Below are positions 1 to 6,066 of a stretch of DNA of 6,119 bases, one piece after another (within the stretch, counting starts at the first letter, position 1; every line of letters starts with the position of its first letter). Made by a program: the position numbers and the translations under genes. The notes beneath the pieces are model-generated. The model was not told the origin of the DNA and ran no database searches. It worked only from the letters and a program-made list of their open reading frames with translations. The stretch lies in NCBI GenBank assembly GCA_016199255.1, contig JACQHA010000293.1, forward strand, positions 1 through 6,119. The letters run 5' to 3'. This stretch comes from Deinococcus sp. (lineage in GTDB: Bacteria; Deinococcota; Deinococci; JACQHA01).

Positions 1-83
1 AGCAGGGCGAACACCAGGTTTGCCCCTACCCATCAGATTCGGCGCAACCAGACCGAGTAGAGCGTCGGCAACAAATTGCCCAG
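1..83 (+). other. Edge region upstream of glpB, possible 3' end of a truncated upstream gene
   Basis: No start codon or recognisable domain can be read in these 83 bases. All three + frames are open at the left edge. One closes with TAG at 58-60, 23 bases before the glpB start; a second closes with TAG at 107-109, inside glpB; the third runs straight into glpB without a stop. In glpABC operons the gene here is normally glpA, the catalytic FAD subunit, which lies close to or overlaps glpB. One of the first two frames may therefore be the GlpA C-terminus, but the short tails carry no diagnostic motif and I cannot choose between them. No promoter is evident, which fits an internal operon position. 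Confidence 0.3.
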
Positions 84-1289
84 GTGGGGGTTCGGCCGCT
101 GGGTACTAGCTACGACCTGGTGATCATTGGCGCTGGGCTGGCTGGCTTCATGGCTGCTGCCCAGGCACTGGCCAGTGGGAAGAAGGTGCTGGTGGTCGCT
201 GCCGGCCAGGGATCAGTGACGTTGCAACATGGCGGCGTCAGCCTGCCCCGCAGCGGGAATCTTGCTGCCTTCGCCGCTGCCACCCCCCGGCATCCTCTAG
301 CCCTGATTGGCGCTGAGCAGGTGCTCCGAAGTCTGGAGCACTTCCGCCACCTCACCCAGGCCATTGGCCTCCCCTATGCCCTCGACCTGCAGGGCATCCC
401 TACCCTCACCCCCACCCTGGGCCAGCGCCTGGTGCACCTTTTGCCCCCTACCCTGGCGGATTTGCGCCAGACGGAATCGCTCCTCATAGTAGGCTGGCGG
501 GGGTTCTGGGACTTCCTGCCTCTCGCGCCGCGCCTTTCGAGAATCCGGATCCGCTCTAGGCTCGTGGACTTTCCCCATCCAGCAGCGCTGGCTAATGCCG
601 TGGCTCTGGGTCGGGCCATGGATCAGCCGGCAGTGCGCCAGACCATTGCCCAAGCGGTGCAGCCGCACCTAGCTGGCTGCCAGCTGGGGCTCTTTCCCCA
701 GCTGGGGCTCGAGGACCCAGTGGGCTGCCAGCACCATTTGCAGTCGCTCTTAGGCTGCCCGGTGGCAGAGCTACCGGCGCTGCCGCCGTCGCTGCCTGGC
801 ACCAGGCTCTGGAGCCGGCTCCGGGAGCACCTGCGCCGGCAGGGAGCGCGTTTTGAAATCGGCCACAAAGTGGTAGCCGCACGAACCCAAGGAGGGCGCT
901 GCCACGCCATTACGGTGCACGGCCTGACCCGCGATGTCACCTATAGTGCCCAGGCATTTGTGCTGGCCACCGGGGGCCTGATTGGCGGGGGGCTCCAGTT
1001 TCAAAAGGGCGAACTCCGGGAGCCGATCTTCAACCTGGTGGTACCCCCTCCCAAAGACGGCTGGACCCGGCGGGGCTTCTTTGATCCCCAGGGCCACCCC
1101 CTCTTCTCCCTGGGGCTAGTCGTAGACCGGCGGCTCCGGCCGCTAGGTGCAAACGGCGAGCCGCTGTACGATAATGTCTTTGCTTGCGGTGAGGTGTTAG
1201 GCGGCGGGACACCCCTGACCGGCCAGAGCGCTGAGGCCCTGGCCATTGCCACAGGAGAAGCCGCCGCCCGAAGTGTCCATGCTGGCTGA
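84..1289 (+). CDS. glpB: Anaerobic glycerol-3-phosphate dehydrogenase subunit B (GlpB)
   Basis: The 401-residue protein is the second flavoprotein subunit of the anaerobic glycerol-3-phosphate dehydrogenase complex, which oxidises sn-glycerol 3-phosphate to dihydroxyacetone phosphate at the inner face of the membrane. An FAD-binding Rossmann motif GAGLAG lies at residues 16-21, after the strand YDLVII, as in E. coli GlpB. The C-terminal half has LATGGLIGGG followed by LREPIF (about residues 295-320), matching the E. coli segment with SGG and IREPI, and a second flavin-fold segment NVFACGEVLGGG near residue 365. Length is close to the E. coli protein (about 419). The GTG start is uncertain: there is no clear ribosome binding site, and the frame is open upstream to the window edge. 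It leaves nine residues before the first strand, against about three in E. coli. Translation may be coupled to an upstream gene. The 3' end overlaps glpC. Confidence 0.9.
   Translation: MGVRPLGTSYDLVIIGAGLAGFMAAAQALASGKKVLVVAAGQGSVTLQHGGVSLPRSGNLAAFAAATPRHPLALIGAEQVLRSLEHFRHLTQAIGLPYALDLQGIPTLTPTLGQRLVHLLPPTLADLRQTESLLIVGWRGFWDFLPLAPRLSRIRIRSRLVDFPHPAALANAVALGRAMDQPAVRQTIAQAVQPHLAGCQLGLFPQLGLEDPVGCQHHLQSLLGCPVAELPALPPSLPGTRLWSRLREHLRRQGARFEIGHKVVAARTQGGRCHAITVHGLTRDVTYSAQAFVLATGGLIGGGLQFQKGELREPIFNLVVPPPKDGWTRRGFFDPQGHPLFSLGLVVDRRLRPLGANGEPLYDNVFACGEVLGGGTPLTGQSAEALAIATGEAAARSVHAG
1253..1257 (+). promoter_or_regulatory. Probable Shine-Dalgarno for glpC (AGGAG) inside glpB
   Basis: AGGAG within the last codons of glpB is the only purine-rich site near the glpC start. 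It lies 15 bases before GTG 1273 and 21 before ATG 1279, so it favours the GTG, though the spacing is long for either. It cannot serve a TTG at 1246, which lies upstream of it. Confidence 0.4.
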
Positions 1290-2520
1290 TTTTGAGCCCT
1301 GCCTGAAGTGCAACATCTGCGACACCGCCTGCCCGGTGCTGCCGGAACACCCGGAGTTCCCTGGCCCCAAGCGCCTGGGTCCCGAGGCAGCACGCCTGAA
1401 GCTGGGGCCCCTGCCCGGCATCGAATACTGCGATGGCTGCGGGTTGTGCACTGTGGCTTGCCCCAGCGAGATCCCAGTGGCAGCGCTCATCGCCCGGGCC
1501 AAAGGGCAACGCGGCCCCACCCAGCTCCGCGACCGGCTGCTAGCCCACCCGGCGCGGCTGGGGGAGCTGGCTACCCGACTGGCGCCACTGGTGAACTGGA
1601 GCCTGCGCCTCCGGCCAGCACGCTGGCTCATGGACCAGGTGCTCCACCTAGACGCCCGGCGCACCTTGCCCAGCTACAGCCAAGGCAGCTTCAGAATGCG
1701 CTGGCGCCGGCGGGAGCACCCCGCTCATGGACAGCGCCAGGTGGCGTTCTTTGTAGGCTGCTTTGGCATGTACAATGACCCCGCGCTATCTGAGGCGATT
1801 GTCTCCGTGCTGGAGCGCTATGGCTGCCAGGTGGAAGTGCCAGTGCAAATGTGCTGCGGCCTGCCGGCGCTGGCCAACGGCGACCAGGCAAGCGCCCGGC
1901 GCTACGCCCAGCGCAACCTGGCCCTCTTACTCCCACTGGTGGAACAGGGCTACCACATTGTCTCCGGCTCGCCTAGCTGCGGCCTCACCCTCAAAGCCGA
2001 CTACGTCCATGTGCTGGACCTGCCCCAGGGCAAGGAGTTTGGCAAGCATGTCTACGACCTTGGCGAATATCTGAAGATGCTTAGCGCCGACCAGCCAGCG
2101 TCGCCGGTGGTCACATCCGACAACCTGCGCGTGGCCTACCATACTCCCTGCCACATCCGGCTCCAGGGCATTGGCCGGCCATTCATTGACCTGCTCAACG
2201 CCCTGCCCGGCGTGGAAGTGGTGGACCTGGACGCAGGCTGCTGCGGCATTGCCGGCACCTATGGCTTGAAGAAGGAAAAGTACGACCTGGCTATGAAAAT
2301 GGGACAGCCCATGGCGCAGGCCATTGGGCAGTCCGGCGCGAGTGTGGTGCTCAGCGACTGCGAGACTTGCCGGATGCAGATCAAAGAGGCCACTGGCCTT
2401 CAGGCCATGCACCCAGTGGAGCTGATCCAGCGCTTTGCCGGTGGCACACCGCGCTTCCAGGCGATGTCAGACCCCTGTGTTAAAGTGAAGGCGGCGCAGC
2501 GCACTCGGGCCAAGTTCTGA
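1273..2520 (+). CDS. glpC: Anaerobic glycerol-3-phosphate dehydrogenase subunit C (GlpC), iron-sulfur subunit
   Basis: This 415-residue protein is the electron-transfer and membrane-anchoring subunit that carries electrons from GlpAB to quinone. Two ferredoxin-type 4Fe-4S motifs (CxxCxxCxxxCP) sit at Cys10/13/16/20 and Cys53/56/59/63. Two CCG domains follow: Cys163, Cys194-Cys195 and Cys236 in the first, and Cys293, Cys323-Cys324, Cys363 and Cys366 in the second. The segments YHTPCH, CCGIAGTYG and SDCETC match E. coli GlpC nearly residue for residue, as does RRTLPSYSQGSFR near residue 130. No transmembrane helix is seen, as is usual for GlpC. GTG 1273 is chosen because it places the first cysteine as in E. 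coli and is nearer the AGGAG site; ATG 1279, two codons later, is almost equally good. The gene overlaps glpB by 17 bases. After the conserved HPVELIQRF end there is a basic tail of about 18 residues with one extra cysteine. Confidence 0.94.
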   Translation: MSMLADFEPCLKCNICDTACPVLPEHPEFPGPKRLGPEAARLKLGPLPGIEYCDGCGLCTVACPSEIPVAALIARAKGQRGPTQLRDRLLAHPARLGELATRLAPLVNWSLRLRPARWLMDQVLHLDARRTLPSYSQGSFRMRWRRREHPAHGQRQVAFFVGCFGMYNDPALSEAIVSVLERYGCQVEVPVQMCCGLPALANGDQASARRYAQRNLALLLPLVEQGYHIVSGSPSCGLTLKADYVHVLDLPQGKEFGKHVYDLGEYLKMLSADQPASPVVTSDNLRVAYHTPCHIRLQGIGRPFIDLLNALPGVEVVDLDAGCCGIAGTYGLKKEKYDLAMKMGQPMAQAIGQSGASVVLSDCETCRMQIKEATGLQAMHPVELIQRFAGGTPRFQAMSDPCVKVKAAQRTRAKF

Positions 2521-2522
2521 GG
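2519..2522 (+). promoter_or_regulatory. Shine-Dalgarno GAGG for the small gene, overlapping the glpC stop
   Basis: GAGG begins inside the glpC TGA codon and lies 5 bases before ATG 2528. This good site, with the 7-base intergenic gap, supports both the reality of the small gene and its co-translation with glpC. Confidence 0.6.
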
Positions 2523-2527
2523 CTACC

Positions 2528-2779
2528 ATGACCAGCAAAAAGGCCAGCCAAGTGTCCAAGATCACCTGGACCACCATAAATCCCAAAACCGGCCTCCCCC
2601 GGGGCAGTATCGGCGATCTGAGCGTCCAGATCGGCTATGACGTGCGCGATCTCCTGATGGAAGGTTACGATCAGGATGAGATAGATGGCATCATCCGGGG
2701 GGAATATACCCTGGAGGAGTTGCTGCGGCGTGGGCCGAAGAAGCGGCCAACGGACGCCGCTGCTCGGCGCAGCGGATAG
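2528..2779 (+). CDS. Small hypothetical protein (83 aa) downstream of glpC
   Basis: I do not recognise this gene. It has an ATG with a GAGG ribosome binding site 5 bases upstream, lies 7 bases after glpC, and fills the space up to the convergent threonine genes, so it is probably real and co-transcribed with glpBC. The 83-residue product has no signal peptide, membrane segment or cysteine. Residues 1-12 are basic and polar. Residues 13-37 look like extended strands with turns (TWTTINPKTG, then SIGDLSVQIGY). Residues 38-67 look like two short amphipathic helices: DVRDLLMEGYDQDEIDGII and TLEELLRRG. The end (68-83) is basic and probably disordered. The helix-turn-helix-like pattern DVxxLLxxGYxxxEI...YTLEELL loosely recalls DUF433-type antitoxin domains, but no partner toxin is adjacent and the match is only an impression. 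It lacks the cysteines of a redox subunit, so a role in the dehydrogenase is not indicated. Confidence 0.7.
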   Translation: MTSKKASQVSKITWTTINPKTGLPRGSIGDLSVQIGYDVRDLLMEGYDQDEIDGIIRGEYTLEELLRRGPKKRPTDAAARRSG

Positions 2780-2813
2780 GTGGTTAACGGATGCGCGCCG
2801 AAGCTGCATCCGT
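2750..2813. repeat. Imperfect inverted repeat overlapping the 13-bp hairpin
   Basis: Bases 2750-2770 can pair with 2795-2813: seven pairs next to the loop (2764-2770 with 2795-2801), then a two-base bulge, three pairs, a mismatch, two pairs, a mismatch and five pairs, with a 24-base loop. The right arm uses bases that also form the 13-bp stem, so the two folds exclude each other. Because the arms code on opposite strands, the two convergent proteins end similarly, with TDAA near both C-termini. Confidence 0.4.
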
Positions 2814-2818
2814 TAACC
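2782..2818. terminator. Perfect 13-bp inverted repeat at the convergent gene junction, possible bidirectional terminator
   Basis: GGTTAACGGATGC at 2782-2794 is the exact reverse complement of 2806-2818, with an 11-base loop. The stem extends outward by a T-G wobble and two G-C pairs (2779-2821). It starts 3 bases after the stop of the small + strand gene and encodes the last codons and TAA stop (2786-2784) of thrB on the - strand, a classic place for a bidirectional terminator. There is no T-run after the stem on either strand, so it is not a textbook intrinsic terminator. It may instead stabilise RNA ends or act with Rho. Confidence 0.5.
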
Positions 2819-3731
2819 GCCGTACCCCCTGCGCGTCCAGCTCCGCCACAAGATAGCTGGCTGCGCTCCCAGCCTGGGCCAAAGCAGCTACCCCGGCGCT
2901 GCCAATAGCTGTAGCCCGCTGGGGCGGGACCAATGCCAGCAGGCTGGGCCCGGCACCACTCAGGCAAACCCCGTAGGCGCCGGCGGCCAGCATCGCCTCC
3001 AGCCCTGCCACTGCTCCCCGGTAGCGGGGCAGGCGGTAGGGCTGGTGGAGCTTGTCCTGCATGGCTTCCCGGAGCAGCTCAAACCGCCCCTGGCTCAGGG
3101 CTTCTAGGAGCAGCGCCACGCGACCCAGGTTATAGATGCCATCGGCACGGGGAATGGACTCAGGCAGCATGGCGCGGGCCTCATGAGTCGAGGCTTTCCC
3201 CTGGTCCCGGGGCACCACTAGCACGGCCCCCAGGCCAGGCGGTGGCGCCCGTCGCAGAGCCAGCACACCCTCAGGCAGGATACAGGCGATGGTCAGGCCC
3301 CCGAGCAGCGCGGCAGCCACATTGTCAGGATGTCCCTCAAGGGTGTGGCAGAGCGGCAGCAACTCTGCCTTGCGCTGCGCCAGGTCATAGCTGGGGTCAG
3401 CACTCAGGGCACCCAGCGCCACCCCAGCCACAATAGCCGCGGCGCTGGAGCCCAGGCCCCGGGCCAGGGGAATTTCACTTTCCACTCGCAGGTGGAAGCC
3501 ACTGGCTCTATGGCCGATGCTCTCCCAGTAGCAGCGAATGGCCTGGGCAGTAAGGTGGGAGGCGTTGGTAGGCAGCAGTGCCATGCCAGCGCCGTGGTTC
3601 TCTACGGTGACGGCGCCAAGTTGCGGGGTCATGGTGACCGTCAGGTACTTCCCCAGCGCCAGGCCCAGGCAATCAAACCCCGGCCCTAAATTCGCGCTGG
3701 TGGCCGGCACCTGCACCGCGGAACCGGTCAT
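2784..3731 (-). CDS. thrB: Homoserine kinase (ThrB), GHMP family
   Basis: The enzyme phosphorylates L-homoserine with ATP to O-phosphohomoserine, the substrate of the neighbouring threonine synthase, in the cytoplasm. The 315-residue protein has the three GHMP-kinase motifs: PATSANLGPGFD at residues 9-20, the ATP-binding loop PLARGLGSSAAA at 88-99, and SGAGPS at 258-263. It also has the homoserine-kinase segments EGHPDNVAAALLGG (132-145) and DKLHQPYR (226-233). Length is typical of the family (about 300-320). The ATG at 3731-3729 was chosen because it lies eight residues before the first conserved motif and forms an ATGA overlap with the thrC stop. A longer reading back to 3884 would add 51 low-complexity residues lying over thrC. 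No strong ribosome binding site is seen, which fits reinitiation after thrC. The 3' end forms half of the hairpin at the convergent junction. Confidence 0.95.
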   Translation of the reverse strand: MTGSAVQVPATSANLGPGFDCLGLALGKYLTVTMTPQLGAVTVENHGAGMALLPTNASHLTAQAIRCYWESIGHRASGFHLRVESEIPLARGLGSSAAAIVAGVALGALSADPSYDLAQRKAELLPLCHTLEGHPDNVAAALLGGLTIACILPEGVLALRRAPPPGLGAVLVVPRDQGKASTHEARAMLPESIPRADGIYNLGRVALLLEALSQGRFELLREAMQDKLHQPYRLPRYRGAVAGLEAMLAAGAYGVCLSGAGPSLLALVPPQRATAIGSAGVAALAQAGSAASYLVAELDAQGVRRLTDAASARIR

Positions 3732-4792
3732 AGTCCCGCGAACTTGGCCACTGCCGCCGCCGTGGCGGCTACGGGCTGCGGCACCGGAGCGGACTGGGAG
3801 GCAATATCTGGGTCTTTGAGCCCGTGGCCGGTGAGGGTGCAGACTGCCGTAGCTCCAGGTTTCAGGCGCTGGGTGCGAAGGCACTTGAGTAACCCAGCCA
3901 CCGCCGCCGCTGATGAAGGCTCACAGAAGATTCCTTCATAGCGCGCCAGGAGCGCATAGGCCTCCAGGATCTCCCCATCAGTGACCCGGGCAATGACGCC
4001 ACCCGACTGGTCCCGCGCCGCCTCAGCCTGCTTCCAGCTCACCGGGTTGCCAATTCTAATGGCGGTGGCAATGGTCTCCGGGCGCTCGATCACTCGCCCT
4101 TCCACAATGGGCGCCGCTCCCGCCGCCTGGAAGCCCATCATGCGGGGCTTCTTCTCCAGGCCGCACCACTCGCTGTAGCCCCGCCAGTACGCAGTGATGT
4201 TCCCAGCATTGCCCACCGGCAGGAAGTGATAATCTGGCGCTTCCCCCAGGGCTTCCATAATCTCAAAAGCGGCGGTCTTCTGCCCTTCCAGGCGGTAGGG
4301 ATTGACGGAGTTCACGAGCTCCACCGGGTACTGTTCCGCCAGCTCCCGCACCACCCGCAGGGCGTCATCAAAGTTACCCTGTACTGCCGCAATCACTGCA
4401 CCGTAGACAATAGCCTGGGCCAGCTTGCCGGCTGCCACCTTCCCAGCTGGGAGCGCCACAATGCAGCGCAGCCCGGCCCGGGCAGCATAGGCCGCCGCCG
4501 AAGCGCTGGTGTTCCCGGTGGAAGCGCAGACCACCGCTTCCCGCCCGGCTTCCAGGGCCTTAGAGATCGCCAGGGTCATACCCCGGTCCTTAAAAGAACC
4601 TGTGGGGTTCATGCTCTCCAGCTTGGCGTAGGCCTGCACCGCCTGGAGCTCCGGGATGCGCACCAGCGGCACCAGAGGCGTGCTGCCTTCGCCCATGGAC
4701 ACTACCGGCGTCTGCCCGCTCACCGGCAGGCGGTGCCGGTAGCGCTCAATGAGCGGCTGCTGCCCCAGGTGCTGCCTGAGTGACGCTGGCAA
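3728..4792 (-). CDS. thrC: Threonine synthase (ThrC), PLP-dependent
   Basis: The enzyme converts O-phosphohomoserine to L-threonine and phosphate with pyridoxal phosphate. The 354-residue protein is of the short Bacillus-like type and belongs to fold type II PLP enzymes. The PLP lysine is Lys68 in NPTGSFKDRG (62-71). Other family marks are GEGSTPL (34-40), ASTGNTSAS (90-98), the cofactor phosphate loop GNAGN (194-198), and CEPSSAA and LTGHGLKD in the C-terminal third. The start is probably TTG at 4792-4790: it lies 2 bases after the hom stop, has the purine-rich GGAGGAGGGG ending 8 bases before it, and gives an N-terminus about the length of the B. subtilis protein. No ATG lies between this point and the conserved core. 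A longer GTG reading from 4852 would overlap hom by 58 bases and add a glycine- and alanine-rich stretch. The stop overlaps thrB in ATGA. Confidence 0.94.
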   Translation of the reverse strand: MPASLRQHLGQQPLIERYRHRLPVSGQTPVVSMGEGSTPLVPLVRIPELQAVQAYAKLESMNPTGSFKDRGMTLAISKALEAGREAVVCASTGNTSASAAAYAARAGLRCIVALPAGKVAAGKLAQAIVYGAVIAAVQGNFDDALRVVRELAEQYPVELVNSVNPYRLEGQKTAAFEIMEALGEAPDYHFLPVGNAGNITAYWRGYSEWCGLEKKPRMMGFQAAGAAPIVEGRVIERPETIATAIRIGNPVSWKQAEAARDQSGGVIARVTDGEILEAYALLARYEGIFCEPSSAAAVAGLLKCLRTQRLKPGATAVCTLTGHGLKDPDIASQSAPVPQPVAATAAAVAKFAGL

Positions 4793-4794
4793 CT

Positions 4795-6045
4795 CTAGGT
4801 CCCCTCCTCCCCCAGCTCCTCCAGCAAATAGGAACGCACCGGCGCCGTGCACAGGTCAGCGCGCACCAGCGCCGCCAGAGCATTAGCTAAATTGGCCCCC
4901 GGTGCCCGGCCAGTAAGCACGGTGAGCACCGTGCCCCGATCCGGCACTGGGTAGGCCGAGAGATGATCCAGGCTCACCCCGGCTGCCGCCAGCTGGTCGG
5001 TGAGGGTGCGCACTGCCCGTAGCTCGTCGGCCACTTCAATACGCAGCAGCCGCCTGGCCCGCACCTCGCCGTGGGGCACGATGCTGAGGCGCGCCGGGGT
5101 GGCCAGGGTCATGGTGCCGGCGCCAGTCATGAGCTCCAAGAGGTCAGCTAGTACTGCAGTGGCAGTGGGCAGCGCCCCGGCGCCCCGGCCGCGCAGGAAC
5201 ACCTCGCCTGTGCCATCAGACTCAATGAGCAGGGCGTTGAGCTCTTCCTCCACCTGGGCCAAGGGATGCCCGAGCGGAATCAGCCCAGGGTGCACCCGGA
5301 GCTGCAGCTTTTCCCCATCGCGCCGCGCCACCGCCACCAGCTTCAAGGCATAGCCCTGCTCCCGGGCAGCCAGCAAGTCGCCGCGCCGCACCTGGGCAAT
5401 GCCCTCAACGGCGAACGCATCAGGGGGCACCACGAGCCCCATGGCCTCGCGTACCAGGACCACCAGTTTCTGCGCCGCATCCCGCCCAGAAATATCCAGC
5501 GTGGGATCGGCTTCGGCAAAGCCGCGCTGCTGCGCTAATCGCACCGCGTCGTCAAATTCCATGCCTGCCGCCATGCGCGAGAGCACATAGTTGCAGGTGC
5601 CGTTCAGAATCCCGGCCAGGCGCCACACCCCACCAGCCGCCAGGGCCCGGGCAGCTCTGATCACCGGCGTGCCGGCACACACACTGGCCTCATAGAGCAG
5701 CCGCCGGCCGCGGCTGCGCGCCAGAGCCAGAAGCGCCTCGCCCCGCTCGGCAATCAGCGCCTTATTGGCAGTGACTACATCTTTCCCTGCCTCCAGCGCT
5801 GCCCGCACCAGCGATTCCGCCGGGTCCAGGCCGCCAATCAGCTCCACCACCACGTCCACGTCTGACTGGCTGACCAGCTCAAAGGGACGGTCGGTCAAGA
5901 GCTCAGGCGACACCACCGGCGCCCGGGGCCGGTCCAGGTGGGCCACTGCTACCCCGCGCACTACCAGGGGCAACGACGAGCGAGACAGCAGCTCCAGCAC
6001 CCCGGTGCCCACCGTCCCGCAACCTAGCAAGGCCACGCGCAACAT
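4795..6045 (-). CDS. hom: Homoserine dehydrogenase with C-terminal ACT domain
   Basis: The enzyme reduces L-aspartate 4-semialdehyde to L-homoserine with NAD(P)H, the branch point to threonine and methionine. The 416-residue protein starts with a Rossmann motif GCGTVG (8-13), followed by TANKALIA with conserved Lys95. The catalytic region has GILNGTCNY (145-153) and EADPTLDISGRDAAQK (178-193). Its Glu178, Asp184, Asp189 and Lys193 keep the spacing of yeast Glu208, Asp214, Asp219 and Lys223. GRGAGALPTA (287-296) is the usual late motif. Residues about 331-410 form an ACT domain, which in this family commonly mediates threonine feedback inhibition. It is a monofunctional enzyme, not fused to aspartate kinase. 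ATG 6045-6043 was chosen because it lies two residues before the first Rossmann strand. A GTG at 6066 would add seven residues and remains possible. It is the first gene of the visible - strand cluster. Confidence 0.95.
   Translation of the reverse strand: MLRVALLGCGTVGTGVLELLSRSSLPLVVRGVAVAHLDRPRAPVVSPELLTDRPFELVSQSDVDVVVELIGGLDPAESLVRAALEAGKDVVTANKALIAERGEALLALARSRGRRLLYEASVCAGTPVIRAARALAAGGVWRLAGILNGTCNYVLSRMAAGMEFDDAVRLAQQRGFAEADPTLDISGRDAAQKLVVLVREAMGLVVPPDAFAVEGIAQVRRGDLLAAREQGYALKLVAVARRDGEKLQLRVHPGLIPLGHPLAQVEEELNALLIESDGTGEVFLRGRGAGALPTATAVLADLLELMTGAGTMTLATPARLSIVPHGEVRARRLLRIEVADELRAVRTLTDQLAAAGVSLDHLSAYPVPDRGTVLTVLTGRAPGANLANALAALVRADLCTAPVRSYLLEELGEEGT
4801..4810 (-). promoter_or_regulatory. 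Strong Shine-Dalgarno for thrC inside the end of hom
   Basis: On the - strand the last codons of hom read GGAGGAGGGG, with 8 bases between this run and TTG 4792-4790. The position decides the thrC start in favour of TTG and shows that ribosomes finishing hom are well placed to start thrC. Confidence 0.6.
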
Positions 6046-6051
6046 GGGCTT

Positions 6052-6060
6052 ATGGTAGCA
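6052..6060 (-). promoter_or_regulatory. Candidate extended -10 for leaderless hom transcript
   Basis: Reading the - strand, TGCTACCAT ends 6 bases before ATG 6045. It fits an extended -10 (TGn followed by TACCAT, four of six consensus bases, also TAnnnT). With normal promoter geometry the transcript would start at the A of the ATG, giving a leaderless mRNA, which would explain the lack of a ribosome binding site. No convincing -35 is seen. A short match like this can occur by chance. Confidence 0.3.
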
Positions 6061-6066
6061 GATCAC

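Noticed and set aside
1246..1272. TTG start nine codons upstream of the chosen glpC start
   Set aside because: No ribosome binding site precedes it. The only AGGAG lies downstream of it, and the added proline-rich residues are not part of GlpC.
1030..1509. 159-codon open frame on the - strand across the glpB-glpC junction
   Set aside because: It is antisense to two well-supported genes whose motifs are intact. No ribosome binding site or domain was seen.
2528..2779. Small gene as an antitoxin of a toxin-antitoxin pair
   Set aside because: The resemblance to DUF433 helices is loose and no toxin-like gene is adjacent; its neighbours are metabolic genes.
2933..3436. 167-codon open frame on the + strand opposite thrB
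   Set aside because: The product is rich in proline, alanine, glycine and arginine with no fold-like pattern, and it mirrors conserved homoserine kinase codons.
3732..3884. N-terminal extension of thrB (51 codons) from an upstream ATG
   Set aside because: It lies entirely over thrC in another frame, is proline- and arginine-rich without homology to homoserine kinase, and the ATGA-overlap start gives the expected family length.
4226..4783. 185-codon open frame on the + strand opposite thrC
   Set aside because: It is antisense to a strongly supported gene, its composition reflects high-GC third-position bias, and it has no recognisable domain.
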